From positions 4,836,001 to 4,900,000 of the forward strand of contig NZ_SNXU01000001.1 in assembly GCF_004362515.1 (NCBI RefSeq): a stretch of DNA of 64,000 nt, in the 5' to 3' direction. The position numbers and the translations under genes were made by a program. The notes below the pieces were generated by a model. That model made no database searches and was not told the origin of the DNA. It saw only the letters and a list, made by a program, of their open reading frames with translations. The stretch comes from Actinokineospora alba. GTDB taxonomy: Bacteria > Actinomycetota > Actinomycetes > Mycobacteriales > Pseudonocardiaceae. Below, in pieces: positions 25,506 to 33,863 of the stretch; the first letter of the stretch is position 1, and the number at the start of each line of letters is the position of its first letter.

Positions 25506-25511
25506 AGCTTA
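25506..25511 (-). promoter_or_regulatory. Putative -10 box for the NTP transferase gene
   Basis: TAAGCT on the minus strand ends 6 nt before ATG 25499 (leaderless geometry). No clear -35. Confidence 0.45.
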
Positions 25512-25582
25512 GGGGTATCCGGGAAGATCGAGAAGGACCGCGCCCCACCACGTCCGGTGGATGTCGCAGACCGTCCGGTGGG

Positions 25583-26407
25583 CTAGCGCAAGTGGTCTAG
25601 GAGCAGCGCCGTCAGCGCGTCCGGCGCTTCCTCCGGAATCCAGTGGGAGGCGTCCTCCAACATCTCGAACCGGTAGGCGCCCGTGACCCACTTCCCGCAG
25701 GCCAGGGCCGCCGTGGAACCGAACGCGACGTCCTCGGTGCCCCACACGTACATCGTCGGCACCGACACCGCCTCAGGCGCGACGTTCCACCGCGTCGCGC
25801 GGTACCAATTCAGGGCCGCGGTCATCGCCCCCGGCTCGGACAGCCGGGTCACGTAGTCCTCGATGTGCGACGGCGGCACGCGGTACTCGAACATCTGGCG
25901 CAGCGCGGCCGCGTTGTCGGCGAGCAGCCGCTTCTCCGCCGAGCGCTCCTTGAACACCGAGATGTACTGCGACCGCAGGTGCTGGTCTTCGTCCTCGCGG
26001 TACGCGGCAGCGATCGCCGCCGGGTGCGGCGCGGACACCGCGGTGAGGGTGCGGATCCGGTCGGGGTGCTCGGCGGCGGTGTGCCAGCCGACCGCGGCGC
26101 CCCAGTCGTGCCCGACCAGGTCGAACCGGGACCAGCCCAGCTCGTCGGCGATCGCCAGCACGTCGGCGACCAGGTCGTCCATCCGGTAGTCGCCGACCTC
26201 CTCGGGCCGGACGCCGGGGGAGTAGCCGCGCTGGTCCGGTGCGACGGCGTGGAATCCCGCGCGCCCGAGTTCGCCGACCACATGGCCCCACTCGGTGGAG
26301 GCCTGGGGGAAGCCGTGCAGCAGCAGGACGGGCTGCCCGCCCGCGGAGCCTCCGCACAGCGCGTCGAAGGCGCCCGCGGCGGTGGTGATCTGAAGGTGGT
26401 CGCTCAC
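25583..26407 (-). CDS. Alpha/beta hydrolase, epoxide-hydrolase-like
   Basis: 274 residues from GTG 26407. HGFPQASTEW is the oxyanion-hole HGFP motif, VGHDWGAAVGW holds the nucleophile Asp (about residue 101), and the C-terminal EDASHWIPEEAP has the His. This pattern marks the epoxide hydrolase/dehalogenase group. A minus-strand TACATT (26420-26415) ends 7 nt before GTG 26407, so the extension to GTG 26425 (STFRR) lies upstream of the probable transcription start. Divergent from a second hydrolase. Substrate unknown. Confidence 0.87.
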   Translation of the reverse strand: MSDHLQITTAAGAFDALCGGSAGGQPVLLLHGFPQASTEWGHVVGELGRAGFHAVAPDQRGYSPGVRPEEVGDYRMDDLVADVLAIADELGWSRFDLVGHDWGAAVGWHTAAEHPDRIRTLTAVSAPHPAAIAAAYREDEDQHLRSQYISVFKERSAEKRLLADNAAALRQMFEYRVPPSHIEDYVTRLSEPGAMTAALNWYRATRWNVAPEAVSVPTMYVWGTEDVAFGSTAALACGKWVTGAYRFEMLEDASHWIPEEAPDALTALLLDHLR

Positions 26408-26414
26408 CCGCCGG

Positions 26415-26420
26415 AATGTA
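26415..26420 (-). promoter_or_regulatory. Putative -10 box for the epoxide-hydrolase-like gene
   Basis: Minus-strand TACATT (TANNNT), 7 nt before GTG 26407. It decides the start between 26407 and 26425. Confidence 0.45.
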
Positions 26421-26470
26421 CTCACTCACACTGACCGAACCGGACTGGCGCCGGTTGCGAAGATTGTCCT

Positions 26471-27181
26471 GTGAATGACAGCGTGAACGACAGGGCGCGG
26501 CCCGCCATCCGGGTCTTCGGCCCGACCGAGAACGTCCGCGGCGTGGCGCTCCTGCTCCACGGGGGCCGCGAGCGCAGCCATGAGCGGGTGCACCGGTACC
26601 GCTCGGCCTACCTGCGGATGCTCCCGTTCGCCCGCGACATCCGGCACGAGGGCGGCAGTGAAGGCGTGGCCGCCTGGGTCCTGCGCTACCGCTATCGGGG
26701 CTGGAACGCCCCCGAGCTCGACCCCGTCCTCGACGCCGCGTGGGCGCTCGACGAGATCCGCCGCGCCCACGGCGACGTGCCGGTCGCGCTCGTGGGCCAC
26801 TCGATGGGCGGTCGTACCGCGCTGCGGGTCGCGGGGGCGGACTCCGTGGTCGCGGTCTGCGCGCTGGCGCCGTGGACGAAGCCGAACGAGCCGGTCGAGC
26901 AGCTGGCGGGCCGCACGGTCCTCATCGCGCACGGGCTGCTCGACAAGATGACCGACCCCGAGCTGTCCTTCCGCTACGCGGAGCGCGCCAAGGCCGTCAC
27001 CGACCGGGTCGCGCACTTCGACGTGCACGACGAAGGGCACGCCATGCTGCGGAAATCCGCCGCGTGGACCCGGCTGGTCACCGGTTTCACACTCGGTGCC
27101 CTCGGGACCCAACCTTTCGACCCCGTCATAACGAATGCCCTGGGACAGCCCTCACCGGAAGGGTTGCGCATTCCTCTCTAG
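26471..27181 (+). CDS. Alpha/beta hydrolase (serine type)
   Basis: 236 residues. HGGRERSHERV carries the oxyanion-hole region, GHSMGGRTAL (about 114-123) holds the nucleophile Ser, HGLLDKMTDPEL the probable Asp and DEGHAML the His. A compact dienelactone/lysophospholipase-like hydrolase. GTG 26471 is separated from the divergent hydrolase by 63 bp. The stop is 10 bp before the FAD oxidoreductase start, on the same strand, so it may belong to that operon. Substrate unknown. Confidence 0.84.
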   Translation: MNDSVNDRARPAIRVFGPTENVRGVALLLHGGRERSHERVHRYRSAYLRMLPFARDIRHEGGSEGVAAWVLRYRYRGWNAPELDPVLDAAWALDEIRRAHGDVPVALVGHSMGGRTALRVAGADSVVAVCALAPWTKPNEPVEQLAGRTVLIAHGLLDKMTDPELSFRYAERAKAVTDRVAHFDVHDEGHAMLRKSAAWTRLVTGFTLGALGTQPFDPVITNALGQPSPEGLRIPL

Positions 27182-27191
27182 GGAGGCCCCA

Positions 27192-28460
27192 GTGGTGGAT
27201 CGGCGGCGGGTCGCGGTCATCGGCGGCGGCGTGTCCGGACTGACGGCGGCGTACCTGCTGCGACGTCGGTACGACGTGACGCTCTTCGAGGCGGACGACC
27301 GCATCGGCGGCCATGCCCACACCCACGACCTGCCCACCTCGGCGGGCACGATCGCCCAGGTGGACAGCGGTTTCATCGTCCACAACGAACGGACCTACCC
27401 GAACCTGATCCGACTCTTCGGCGAACTGGGTGTGGCGACCCGCGAGTCCGAGATGTCGATGAGCGTGCGCTGTGAGGGCTGCGGCCTGGAGTACGCGGGC
27501 GCGCGCGGCGCGCGGGGCCTGTTCGCCCAGCCCACGAACCTGCGTTCGCCGAAGTTCCTGCGGATGCTCGGCGAGGTCAATCGCTTCCACCGGCACGCCC
27601 GGCGGGTCCTGCGTGAGGACCCTGGAGACATCACGCTGCGCGGGTTCGTCGTGGTCGGCGGCTATTCGCGCTACTTCGTCGACCATTTCCTGATCCCGCT
27701 GGTCTCCGCCGTCTGGTCGGCGGGTGCCGAGCTGAGCATGCGGTACCCGGCCCGGTACCTGTTCGAGTTCCTGCACCACCACGGGATGCTCTCGGTCACC
27801 GGCTCGCCGACCTGGCGGACCGTCGTGGGCGGCTCCCGGACCTATGTCGAGCGGGCCGCCAAAGGTCTGACCGCGGTGGAGGTCTCCACCCCGGTGCGCG
27901 CGTTGGTCCGCCACGCCGACCACCTGGAGGTCCGCGACGACGCCGACGTGGTCCGCCGGTTCGACCACGCTGTCGTGGCCACCCACCCGGACCAGGCGCT
28001 GCGGCTGCTGGCCGAGCCGACGCCCGCAGAGCGGGCCGTGCTGGGCGCGTTCAGCTACTCGGTCAACGAGACCGTGCTGCACAGCGACACGTCGATCCTG
28101 CCGCGCGCGGAGGGCGCCCGGGCATCGTGGAACTACCTCAAACCCGCGTGCGACTCGGTGAGCGGCCCGGTGCGGGTGAGCTACCACATGAACCGGCTGA
28201 TGGGACTGTCCGAAGAGGACCAGTACGTGGTCAGCCTCAACGCGCGCGACCGGGTCGACGAAGCGAGCGTGCTGCGCTCGATGGTGTACGAGCACCCGGT
28301 CTACACCCCGGAAAGCGTTGCCGCCCAGCGGGAACTGCCCGCCCTCAACGACCGTTCGGTCGCCTACGCGGGTGCCTACCACGGCTGGGGCTTCCATGAG
28401 GACGGCTGCGCGTCCGGGGTCCGCGCCGCCGCGGCGTTCGGCGCCGGCTGGTCGTCGTGA
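27192..28460 (+). CDS. FAD-dependent amine-oxidase-like oxidoreductase of CFA gene clusters
   Basis: 422 residues from GTG 27192 (GGGAGG site). N-terminal dinucleotide fold VAVIGGGVSGLTAAYLL, FEADDRIGGHAHT, and VDSGFIVHNERTYPNL, a stretch diagnostic of this subgroup; C-terminal YAGAYHGWGFHEDG closes the FAD site. Homologues (Rv0449c type) precede a DUF1365 protein and a cyclopropane-fatty-acid synthase in many bacteria. The downstream DUF1365 start overlaps the stop (GTGA), and a CFA gene follows. The role is thought to be lipid acyl-chain modification, with the exact reaction not settled. Confidence 0.85.
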   Translation: MVDRRRVAVIGGGVSGLTAAYLLRRRYDVTLFEADDRIGGHAHTHDLPTSAGTIAQVDSGFIVHNERTYPNLIRLFGELGVATRESEMSMSVRCEGCGLEYAGARGARGLFAQPTNLRSPKFLRMLGEVNRFHRHARRVLREDPGDITLRGFVVVGGYSRYFVDHFLIPLVSAVWSAGAELSMRYPARYLFEFLHHHGMLSVTGSPTWRTVVGGSRTYVERAAKGLTAVEVSTPVRALVRHADHLEVRDDADVVRRFDHAVVATHPDQALRLLAEPTPAERAVLGAFSYSVNETVLHSDTSILPRAEGARASWNYLKPACDSVSGPVRVSYHMNRLMGLSEEDQYVVSLNARDRVDEASVLRSMVYEHPVYTPESVAAQRELPALNDRSVAYAGAYHGWGFHEDGCASGVRAAAAFGAGWSS

Positions 28461-29188
28461 CCGCCGCGATCTACGACGCGATCGTCACCCACACCCGCAC
28501 CGAGCGGCTGAACCGGACCTTCCAGCACCGGATCTACCTGTGGCTCGTCGACCTCGACGACCCGCCGCGGCTGCCCGCGCCGCTGCGGCCGTTCGCCCGG
28601 TTCGACGCGCGCGACCACCTCGGCGACCCTGCCATGTCCATCAAGGACAACCTCGCGGACTGGCTGGTGCCACAGGGGATCGAGGTCAGCGGTCGGGTCC
28701 TCATGCTGGCGAGCGCGCGGGTCCTCGGCTACGTGTTCAACCCGATCACCGTGTACTGGGTGCACGACAGCGCCGACCGGGTGGTGTGCGTGGTCGCCGA
28801 GGTGCACAACACCTACGGCGGGCGGCACCGCTACCTGCTGCACACCGACGACCGCGGCCGGGCACGCGCCGACAAGGAGTTCTACGTCTCGCCGTTCCTC
28901 GAGCTGGGCGGCACGTACCGGATGCGCCTGCCCCGGCCCGGCGCGGTCCTGTCCCTGACCGTGGCCCTGAGCCAGGGCGGGAAGACCCCGTTCACCGCGA
29001 CCCTCGTCGGCGACCGGCGCCGCGCGACCACCGCCGAGGTCCTCCGCACCGTCGTCCGGCGACCGCTGATGCCGCAGCGGGTCTCCGCGCTGATCCGCCG
29101 ACACGGCATCGCGCTGTGGCTGCGCCGCGTGCCCGTCATCCCCCGCCCCGCCGCCCCTTCACCCGTCGCCCAGGAACGAGTCCGATGA
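28457..29188 (+). CDS. DUF1365 family protein
   Basis: 243 residues, typical for DUF1365. Conserved blocks: TERLNRTFQHRIYLWLVDLD near the N-terminus, FNPITVYWVHD and EVHNTYGGRH in the middle, and EFYVSPF. The reaction is unknown. Members sit beside CFA synthases and the FAD oxidoreductase, as here: 4-bp overlaps on both sides couple it to both. The mycobacterial counterpart is Rv0448c beside ufaA1. No membrane segment is clear. Confidence 0.9.
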   Translation: MTAAIYDAIVTHTRTERLNRTFQHRIYLWLVDLDDPPRLPAPLRPFARFDARDHLGDPAMSIKDNLADWLVPQGIEVSGRVLMLASARVLGYVFNPITVYWVHDSADRVVCVVAEVHNTYGGRHRYLLHTDDRGRARADKEFYVSPFLELGGTYRMRLPRPGAVLSLTVALSQGGKTPFTATLVGDRRRATTAEVLRTVVRRPLMPQRVSALIRRHGIALWLRRVPVIPRPAAPSPVAQERVR

Positions 29189-30408
29189 CTGACACCACTC
29201 TCCGCTCCGCGCAGCCCTGGGGAACCCTGTACTCCCCGCCGCGCGGCCCCGCGCGGGCTCGGATCGCGCGCATCGTCTTCGCCAACGCCGTCCGCACGCT
29301 GCCGATCCGGGTGCTGTTCCCCGACGGCACCCGGATGGGCGCGGGTGGCCCGGACGCGCCGGTCATGCGGGTGCACCGGCCGAACGCGTTCTTCCACCGC
29401 CTCGGCGTCGACGCCAAGATCGGCTTCGGCGAGGGCTACATGGTCGGCGACTGGACCAGCCCGGACCTGGTGGCGGTGCTGACCGAGTTCGCCGCCCGGA
29501 TCAGCACGCTGATCCCGCCCGCGTTGCAGACCTTGCGCCGCTGGGTCGACCGGCGCCAACCCGCGGGCGCCGACAACACCGTCGCCGCGGCCCGGGCCAA
29601 CATCCACCGGCACTACGACCTGTCCAACGATCTGTTCGCCGCGTTCCTCGACGAGACGATGACGTACTCGTCGGCGCTGTTCGCTCCGGGCGACACCGAC
29701 CTCCACAAAGGACAGGTTCGCAAGATCGACGGCATGCTCGACTACGCGGGCGTGCGCGCGGGCTCCCACGTGCTGGAGATCGGCACCGGCTGGGGCGCGC
29801 TGGCGATCCAGGCGGCCCGCCGCGGCGCGCGGGTGACCACGCTGACCATCTCCGGCGAACAGAAGGTCCTCGCCGAGCGGCGGATCGCCGAAGCGGGGCT
29901 GTCGGAGCGGGTGCAGGTCCTGCTGCGCGACTACCGCGAGGCGCAGGGCGGCTACGACGCCATCGTCAGCGTGGAGATGATCGAAGCGGTCGGGCAGCGC
30001 TACTGGCCGACGTACTTCGCCACCGTCGACCGGCTGCTCAAACCCGGCGGCCGGTTCGGCCTGCAGTCGATCACCATGCCGAACGACCGGATGCTCGCCT
30101 CGCGCGACTCCTACACGTGGGTCCAGAAGTACATCTTCCCCGGCGGGCTCATCCCGTCGACCGAGGCGATCGACGAGAGCGTGGCCGCCCACACGGGCCT
30201 GCGCGTGCTCGCCCACCGTGACTTCGGCCTCGACTACGCCGAGACGCTGCGGCAGTGGCGGGCGCGGTTCACCGAACGCTGGTCCGACATCGCCGACCTG
30301 GGCTTCGACGACACTTTCCGCCGGATGTGGGAGTTCTACCTGGCGTACTCCGAGGCCGGTTTCCGGTCGGGCTACCTGGGGGTGCGCCAACTGTCCATCG
30401 GTCACTGA
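29185..30408 (+). CDS. Cyclopropane-fatty-acid-synthase-type methyltransferase (first copy)
   Basis: 407 residues. SAM-dependent methyltransferase acting on acyl-chain double bonds of membrane phospholipids. HYDLSNDLFAAFLDETMTYSSA, LEIGTGWGALAIQAA (SAM motif I), SVEMIEAVGQRYWPTYF and QKYIFPGGLIPST are family hallmarks. ATG 29185 overlaps the DUF1365 stop. Product (cyclopropane or methyl-branched chain such as tuberculostearic acid) cannot be told from sequence. A second, longer paralogue lies at 33860, in a different operon. Confidence 0.92.
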   Translation: MTDTTLRSAQPWGTLYSPPRGPARARIARIVFANAVRTLPIRVLFPDGTRMGAGGPDAPVMRVHRPNAFFHRLGVDAKIGFGEGYMVGDWTSPDLVAVLTEFAARISTLIPPALQTLRRWVDRRQPAGADNTVAAARANIHRHYDLSNDLFAAFLDETMTYSSALFAPGDTDLHKGQVRKIDGMLDYAGVRAGSHVLEIGTGWGALAIQAARRGARVTTLTISGEQKVLAERRIAEAGLSERVQVLLRDYREAQGGYDAIVSVEMIEAVGQRYWPTYFATVDRLLKPGGRFGLQSITMPNDRMLASRDSYTWVQKYIFPGGLIPSTEAIDESVAAHTGLRVLAHRDFGLDYAETLRQWRARFTERWSDIADLGFDDTFRRMWEFYLAYSEAGFRSGYLGVRQLSIGH

Positions 30409-30523
30409 ACGCAACCCCGGGTAGGGGTCCCGCGTCCTTGGTAAGGGGAGTGGGAGACTCCCCGCACTGCCGTGGACAGGTAAGGGGAACGGTCTCAGTG
30501 AATCGTCTGGCTGGAGAACTCTC

Positions 30524-31651
30524 GTGAGCTATGGGCATGGGCAGGATCAGCACGGCCGACCGAGATACGCCCCGACCAGAGCGATGCCGCAGGGCGGGCA
30601 GGGATACGACCGCAGGCAGCCGCCGCCCCCGCCGCGCGGACCGCGGGGCCAGCACCAGCCTTACGGGTCGCCGCCGCCCCCGCCGCGCCGCAAGAAGCGG
30701 GGAAAACGGATCGCGCTGACCGTGCTGCTGGTCATCGTGGGACTCGTCGCCGGGCTGTGGATCTACCTGGAGTCCTCGCTGACGCGCATCGACGCGCTGG
30801 AGGACTACGAGGGCAGGCCCGCGGCGGGCGCGGGCACCAACTGGCTGATCGTCGGGTCCGACAGCCGCGAGGGCCTCACCGCCGAGGACGAGGAACGCCT
30901 CGCCACCGGTGACGCCAAGGGGCAGCGGACCGACACGATCATGCTGCTGCACGTGCCGGACAACGACACCCGCCCGACGCTGGTGTCGCTGCTGCGCGAC
31001 TCCCTTGTGGACATCCCGGGCAAGGGCAAGAACAAGCTCAACGCGGCCTACGCGTTCGGCGGGCCGAAGCTGCTCGCGAAGACCGTGGAGACCGAGACCG
31101 GCCTGCGGCTCGACCACTACATGGAGATCGGCTTCGGCGGCTTCGCCGATGTCGTCGACGCGGTCGGCGGGGTCGAGATGTGCCTCGAAGCCCCGATCAA
31201 CGACCCGCTGGCCGGGATCAACCTGCCCGCGGGCTGCCAGGAACTCGACGGCGCCAACGCGCTCGGGTACGTCCGCACCCGCAAGGGGCCGCGGGCCGAC
31301 CTCGACCGTGTCATCCGGCAGCGGGCGTTCATCGGCGCGCTGACGAAGAAGGCGACGAGCGCGGGCACGCTGGCCAACCCGTTCAAGCTGTTCCCGCTGC
31401 TGGGAAGCGCGCCCGACGCCATCTCGGTGGACGACGACACGCACCTGCACAACCTGCCCTCGGTCGCGTTCGCGATGGGTGGGGCCGGTGACGGCGGGCT
31501 GATCACCACGACCGTCCCGATGGGCGGCAGCAAGAACGTCAAGGGTGTCGGATCGGCGATCCTGTGGGACGCGGTGAAGGCGCCCAAGCTGTTCGAGGCG
31601 CTGCGGACCGACTCCGAGGTGGCCGACGAGCTGATCGTCGGGGCGCCCTGA
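30524..31651 (+). CDS. LytR-CpsA-Psr family cell-wall ligase
   Basis: 375 residues. A Pro/Arg/Gln-rich cytoplasmic tail (1-60), one membrane helix (about 65-85), then the extracytoplasmic LCP domain (about 100-320). LCP motifs: GSDSR, DTIMLLHV, LRDSLVDIPG, NKLNAAYAFGG and the Arg-rich YVRTRKGPRADLDRVIRQR. These proteins attach wall polymers such as arabinogalactan to peptidoglycan using lipid-linked precursors. GTG 30524 follows the CFA gene by 115 bp on the same strand. A strong terminator follows. Which polymer is unknown. Confidence 0.92.
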   Translation: MSYGHGQDQHGRPRYAPTRAMPQGGQGYDRRQPPPPPRGPRGQHQPYGSPPPPPRRKKRGKRIALTVLLVIVGLVAGLWIYLESSLTRIDALEDYEGRPAAGAGTNWLIVGSDSREGLTAEDEERLATGDAKGQRTDTIMLLHVPDNDTRPTLVSLLRDSLVDIPGKGKNKLNAAYAFGGPKLLAKTVETETGLRLDHYMEIGFGGFADVVDAVGGVEMCLEAPINDPLAGINLPAGCQELDGANALGYVRTRKGPRADLDRVIRQRAFIGALTKKATSAGTLANPFKLFPLLGSAPDAISVDDDTHLHNLPSVAFAMGGAGDGGLITTTVPMGGSKNVKGVGSAILWDAVKAPKLFEALRTDSEVADELIVGAP

Positions 31652-31656
31652 GCTTT

Positions 31657-31690
31657 ACCGCCGCGCGCCTTTGTTCGGGCGCGCGGCGGT
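31657..31690 (+). terminator. Hairpin terminator after the LCP gene
   Basis: 13-bp stem ACCGCCGCGCGCC / GGCGCGCGGCGGT (31657-31669 and 31678-31690), 8-nt loop, 5 nt after the stop. Very stable. Confidence 0.8.
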
Positions 31691-31776
31691 TGGCTGCCCC
31701 CTGATCGGCCCTGTCGGGTTCTCGCGCGTGCGCCCTACACTCGCTCGCTGCTATGACCCCGACCGAAGGAGCAGCT

Positions 31777-32487
31777 GTGCAGCTCACAAGGCTGTTGTGT
31801 GCCACCGTGTTCGTCGCGGGCGCGGTGATGGTCCCGACCGGCGTCGCCGCGGCGGAGGACCAGCCGGGCGTGACCAAGGGCCCGTGCCAGTACACGGAGA
31901 CCCCGGATGACCCGGCGGCCCGGCCGATCCGGCTGCCGCGCGATCCCGCGCACACGCCGTCGCACGGGACGGTCAAGGTCAAGCTGCGGACGTCACAGGG
32001 CCCGATCGGGCTGACCCTGGACCGGGCGAAGGCGCCCTGCACGGTCCAGAGCTTCCTGCACCTGGCCCGGCACGGGTTCTACGACGTGACCACCTGCCAC
32101 CGGCTGACCGCGTACCCGACGCTCAAGGTGCTGCAGTGCGGCGACCCGAGCGGGACGGGGGAGAAGGGGCCGGGCTACCGGTACAAGGACGAACTGCCCA
32201 CGGACCTGCCCGACTGGCCCGGCGACACGACCGGCACCCGCAAGGTCTACGCGCGTGGCGTGCTGGCCATGGCGAACGCCGGCCCGGACACCAACGGCAG
32301 CCAGTTCTTCCTGGTATACGGCGACTCCCGCCTGCGGCCGAACTACACCGTCTTCGGCACGGTGGACCTCCCCGGCCTGTCCACACTGGACACCGTCGCC
32401 GCGGGCGGAATCGAGCCGACCCCCGAGGACCCGGCCCCCGTCGACGGCACCCCCACCCTCACCACCACCATCCTCCACGCCCGCTGA
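31777..32487 (+). CDS. Secreted cyclophilin-type peptidyl-prolyl isomerase
   Basis: 236 residues from GTG 31777 (GAAGGAG site); TACACT at 31736 is a likely -10. Residues 1-25 form a signal peptide ending in VAAA. The cyclophilin domain includes FYDVTTCHRL, CGDPSGTG and LAMANAGPDTNGSQFFLVY, which catalyse proline cis-trans isomerisation, probably in the periplasm-like space or wall. No lipobox Cys follows the signal. The C-terminus ends 3 bp before a 127-bp element. The alternative start ATG 31753 would shorten the leader. Confidence 0.88.
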   Translation: MQLTRLLCATVFVAGAVMVPTGVAAAEDQPGVTKGPCQYTETPDDPAARPIRLPRDPAHTPSHGTVKVKLRTSQGPIGLTLDRAKAPCTVQSFLHLARHGFYDVTTCHRLTAYPTLKVLQCGDPSGTGEKGPGYRYKDELPTDLPDWPGDTTGTRKVYARGVLAMANAGPDTNGSQFFLVYGDSRLRPNYTVFGTVDLPGLSTLDTVAAGGIEPTPEDPAPVDGTPTLTTTILHAR

Positions 32488-32490
32488 CCA

Positions 32491-32617
32491 CCGCGAGTCG
32501 CCCCCTCCGGCAAACGAGTCGCCCCTCCGGGCGAGTGAGTTCGACATTCGCGAATCCCGAATGTCGAACTCACTTGCCGGACGGGGCGACTCGTTTGCTG
32601 GGAGGGGCGACTCGCGG
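32491..32617. repeat. 127-bp palindromic element, copy 3
   Basis: Between the convergent cyclophilin (stop 32487) and peroxiredoxin (stop 32621) genes, with 3 bp on each side. Centre at 32554; outer and inner motifs identical to other copies. It makes up the whole intergenic region. Confidence 0.96.
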
Positions 32618-32620
32618 GGG

Positions 32621-33076
32621 TCAGGGCTTGCGGGCGCGGAGGGCTTCTAGGGCTTTGTCGGCGTGTACGGACATGCGGAGCTCGCTCTTGATCGCCTCAA
32701 GGACCTTGCTGTCAGTGTCGATTACGAAGGTCATGCGCTTGGTGAGCAGCGGGCCGAACTTGCGGCGGACGCCGAAGAGGGTGGCGACCTCGCCATCCGG
32801 GTCGGACAGCAGCGGGTAGTCGAACGAGTGGATCGAGGAGAATTTCGCCTGCCGGTCCACCGAGTCCGGGCTGATGCCGATGCGGTGGGCGCCGACCTCG
32901 GCGAACTCGGCGGCGAGGTCGCGGAAGTGGCAGCTCTCCGCGGTGCACCCCGACGTCATCGCGGCCGGGTAGAAGAACAGGACGACCGGTCCCGTCTCAA
33001 GGAATTCGGACAGGGCGCGCTCGGCGCCCGTCTCGTCTTCGAGCTTGAAGTCAGGAACGAGATCTCCGGGCCGCAT
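32621..33076 (-). CDS. Peroxiredoxin (AhpC/TSA, BCP-like)
   Basis: 151 residues of the atypical two-Cys BCP/PrxQ type. Peroxidatic Cys44 in PAAMTSGCTAESC with resolving Cys49 four residues on. It reduces peroxides using a thiol donor. The start (33076) overlaps the end of the DUF1295 gene by 26 bp and the CFA synthase lies further upstream, so the enzyme is transcribed with lipid-modification genes. The intended substrate may be lipid hydroperoxides (inference). Confidence 0.92.
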   Translation of the reverse strand: MRPGDLVPDFKLEDETGAERALSEFLETGPVVLFFYPAAMTSGCTAESCHFRDLAAEFAEVGAHRIGISPDSVDRQAKFSSIHSFDYPLLSDPDGEVATLFGVRRKFGPLLTKRMTFVIDTDSKVLEAIKSELRMSVHADKALEALRARKP

Positions 33077-33863
33077 CAGATGGACTCCTCGGTGTCTTCT
33101 TGGGTGGCAGCGGCAGGAATCCGCTGGTGCGTGCGACGTAGTCGGCGTAGCCAGGGCGGGTGCTTGCCAGGTGTTTCTCGGTCAGGGGTTTGCCGGTGCC
33201 TTTGGCGAGCAGGAACGTCATGAGCAGCGGCGCGGGAAGGGTGGCCGCGCCGACCCACGAGTGGCAGGCGATCAGGTACAGACCCCACCATACGCAGGCG
33301 TCGCCGAAGTAGTTGGGGTGTCGGGTGTAGCGCCACAGGCCCGTGTCGAGGACCCGGCCCTTGTTCGACGGGTCGGCGGTGAACCGGCTCAGCTGCCGGT
33401 CGCCGACCGCCTCGAAGGTGAACCCGACCAGCCAGAGCGCCACGCCCAGGTAGGCGAGTGGACCGAAGACGTGCTGGCCGTACTGGGCGACCTGCACCGG
33501 CAGCGACACGATCCACATGACCGCGCCCTGAGTGAGGAACACCACCCGGAACATGTGCGCCTTCGGGTTGCCGTTGGCCTTGGCCAGGATCTCCGCGTAG
33601 CGGCGGTCCTCGGGTTTGCCGTGGTTGCGCAGGTGCAGGTGGACCGCCAGGCGCAGTCCCCAGATCGCGGTCAGCGCTGTCGCGGTGAGCCGGAACGCCA
33701 GGGATCCGTCGGCCAGTCCGAACGAGACGACGGCGATCACGACGAAGCCCAGGCCCCACACGGTATCGATCGTGTCGTACCGGCCGCGCCACAGGCTGAT
33801 CCCGAACGCGGCCACGATCACCAGCGCCGTCACGGCCGCGGTGACCGCCAGGTTGAGGATCAC
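33051..33863 (-). CDS. DUF1295 membrane protein (steroid-5-alpha-reductase-like fold)
   Basis: 270 residues from GTG 33863, which overlaps the CFA stop (GTGA). About seven hydrophobic segments. Signature of DUF1295/ICMT-type reductases: YTRHPNYFGDACVWWGLYL and LLMTFLLAKGTGKPL, followed by RPGYADYVARTSGF, which form the NADPH-binding C-terminus. Mycobacterial homologue Rv0446c is next to ufaA1. Probably reduces an acyl intermediate made by the adjacent methyltransferase (inference; consistent with methyl-branched fatty acid synthesis). Confidence 0.9.
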   Translation of the reverse strand: MILNLAVTAAVTALVIVAAFGISLWRGRYDTIDTVWGLGFVVIAVVSFGLADGSLAFRLTATALTAIWGLRLAVHLHLRNHGKPEDRRYAEILAKANGNPKAHMFRVVFLTQGAVMWIVSLPVQVAQYGQHVFGPLAYLGVALWLVGFTFEAVGDRQLSRFTADPSNKGRVLDTGLWRYTRHPNYFGDACVWWGLYLIACHSWVGAATLPAPLLMTFLLAKGTGKPLTEKHLASTRPGYADYVARTSGFLPLPPKKTPRSPSDAARRSRS

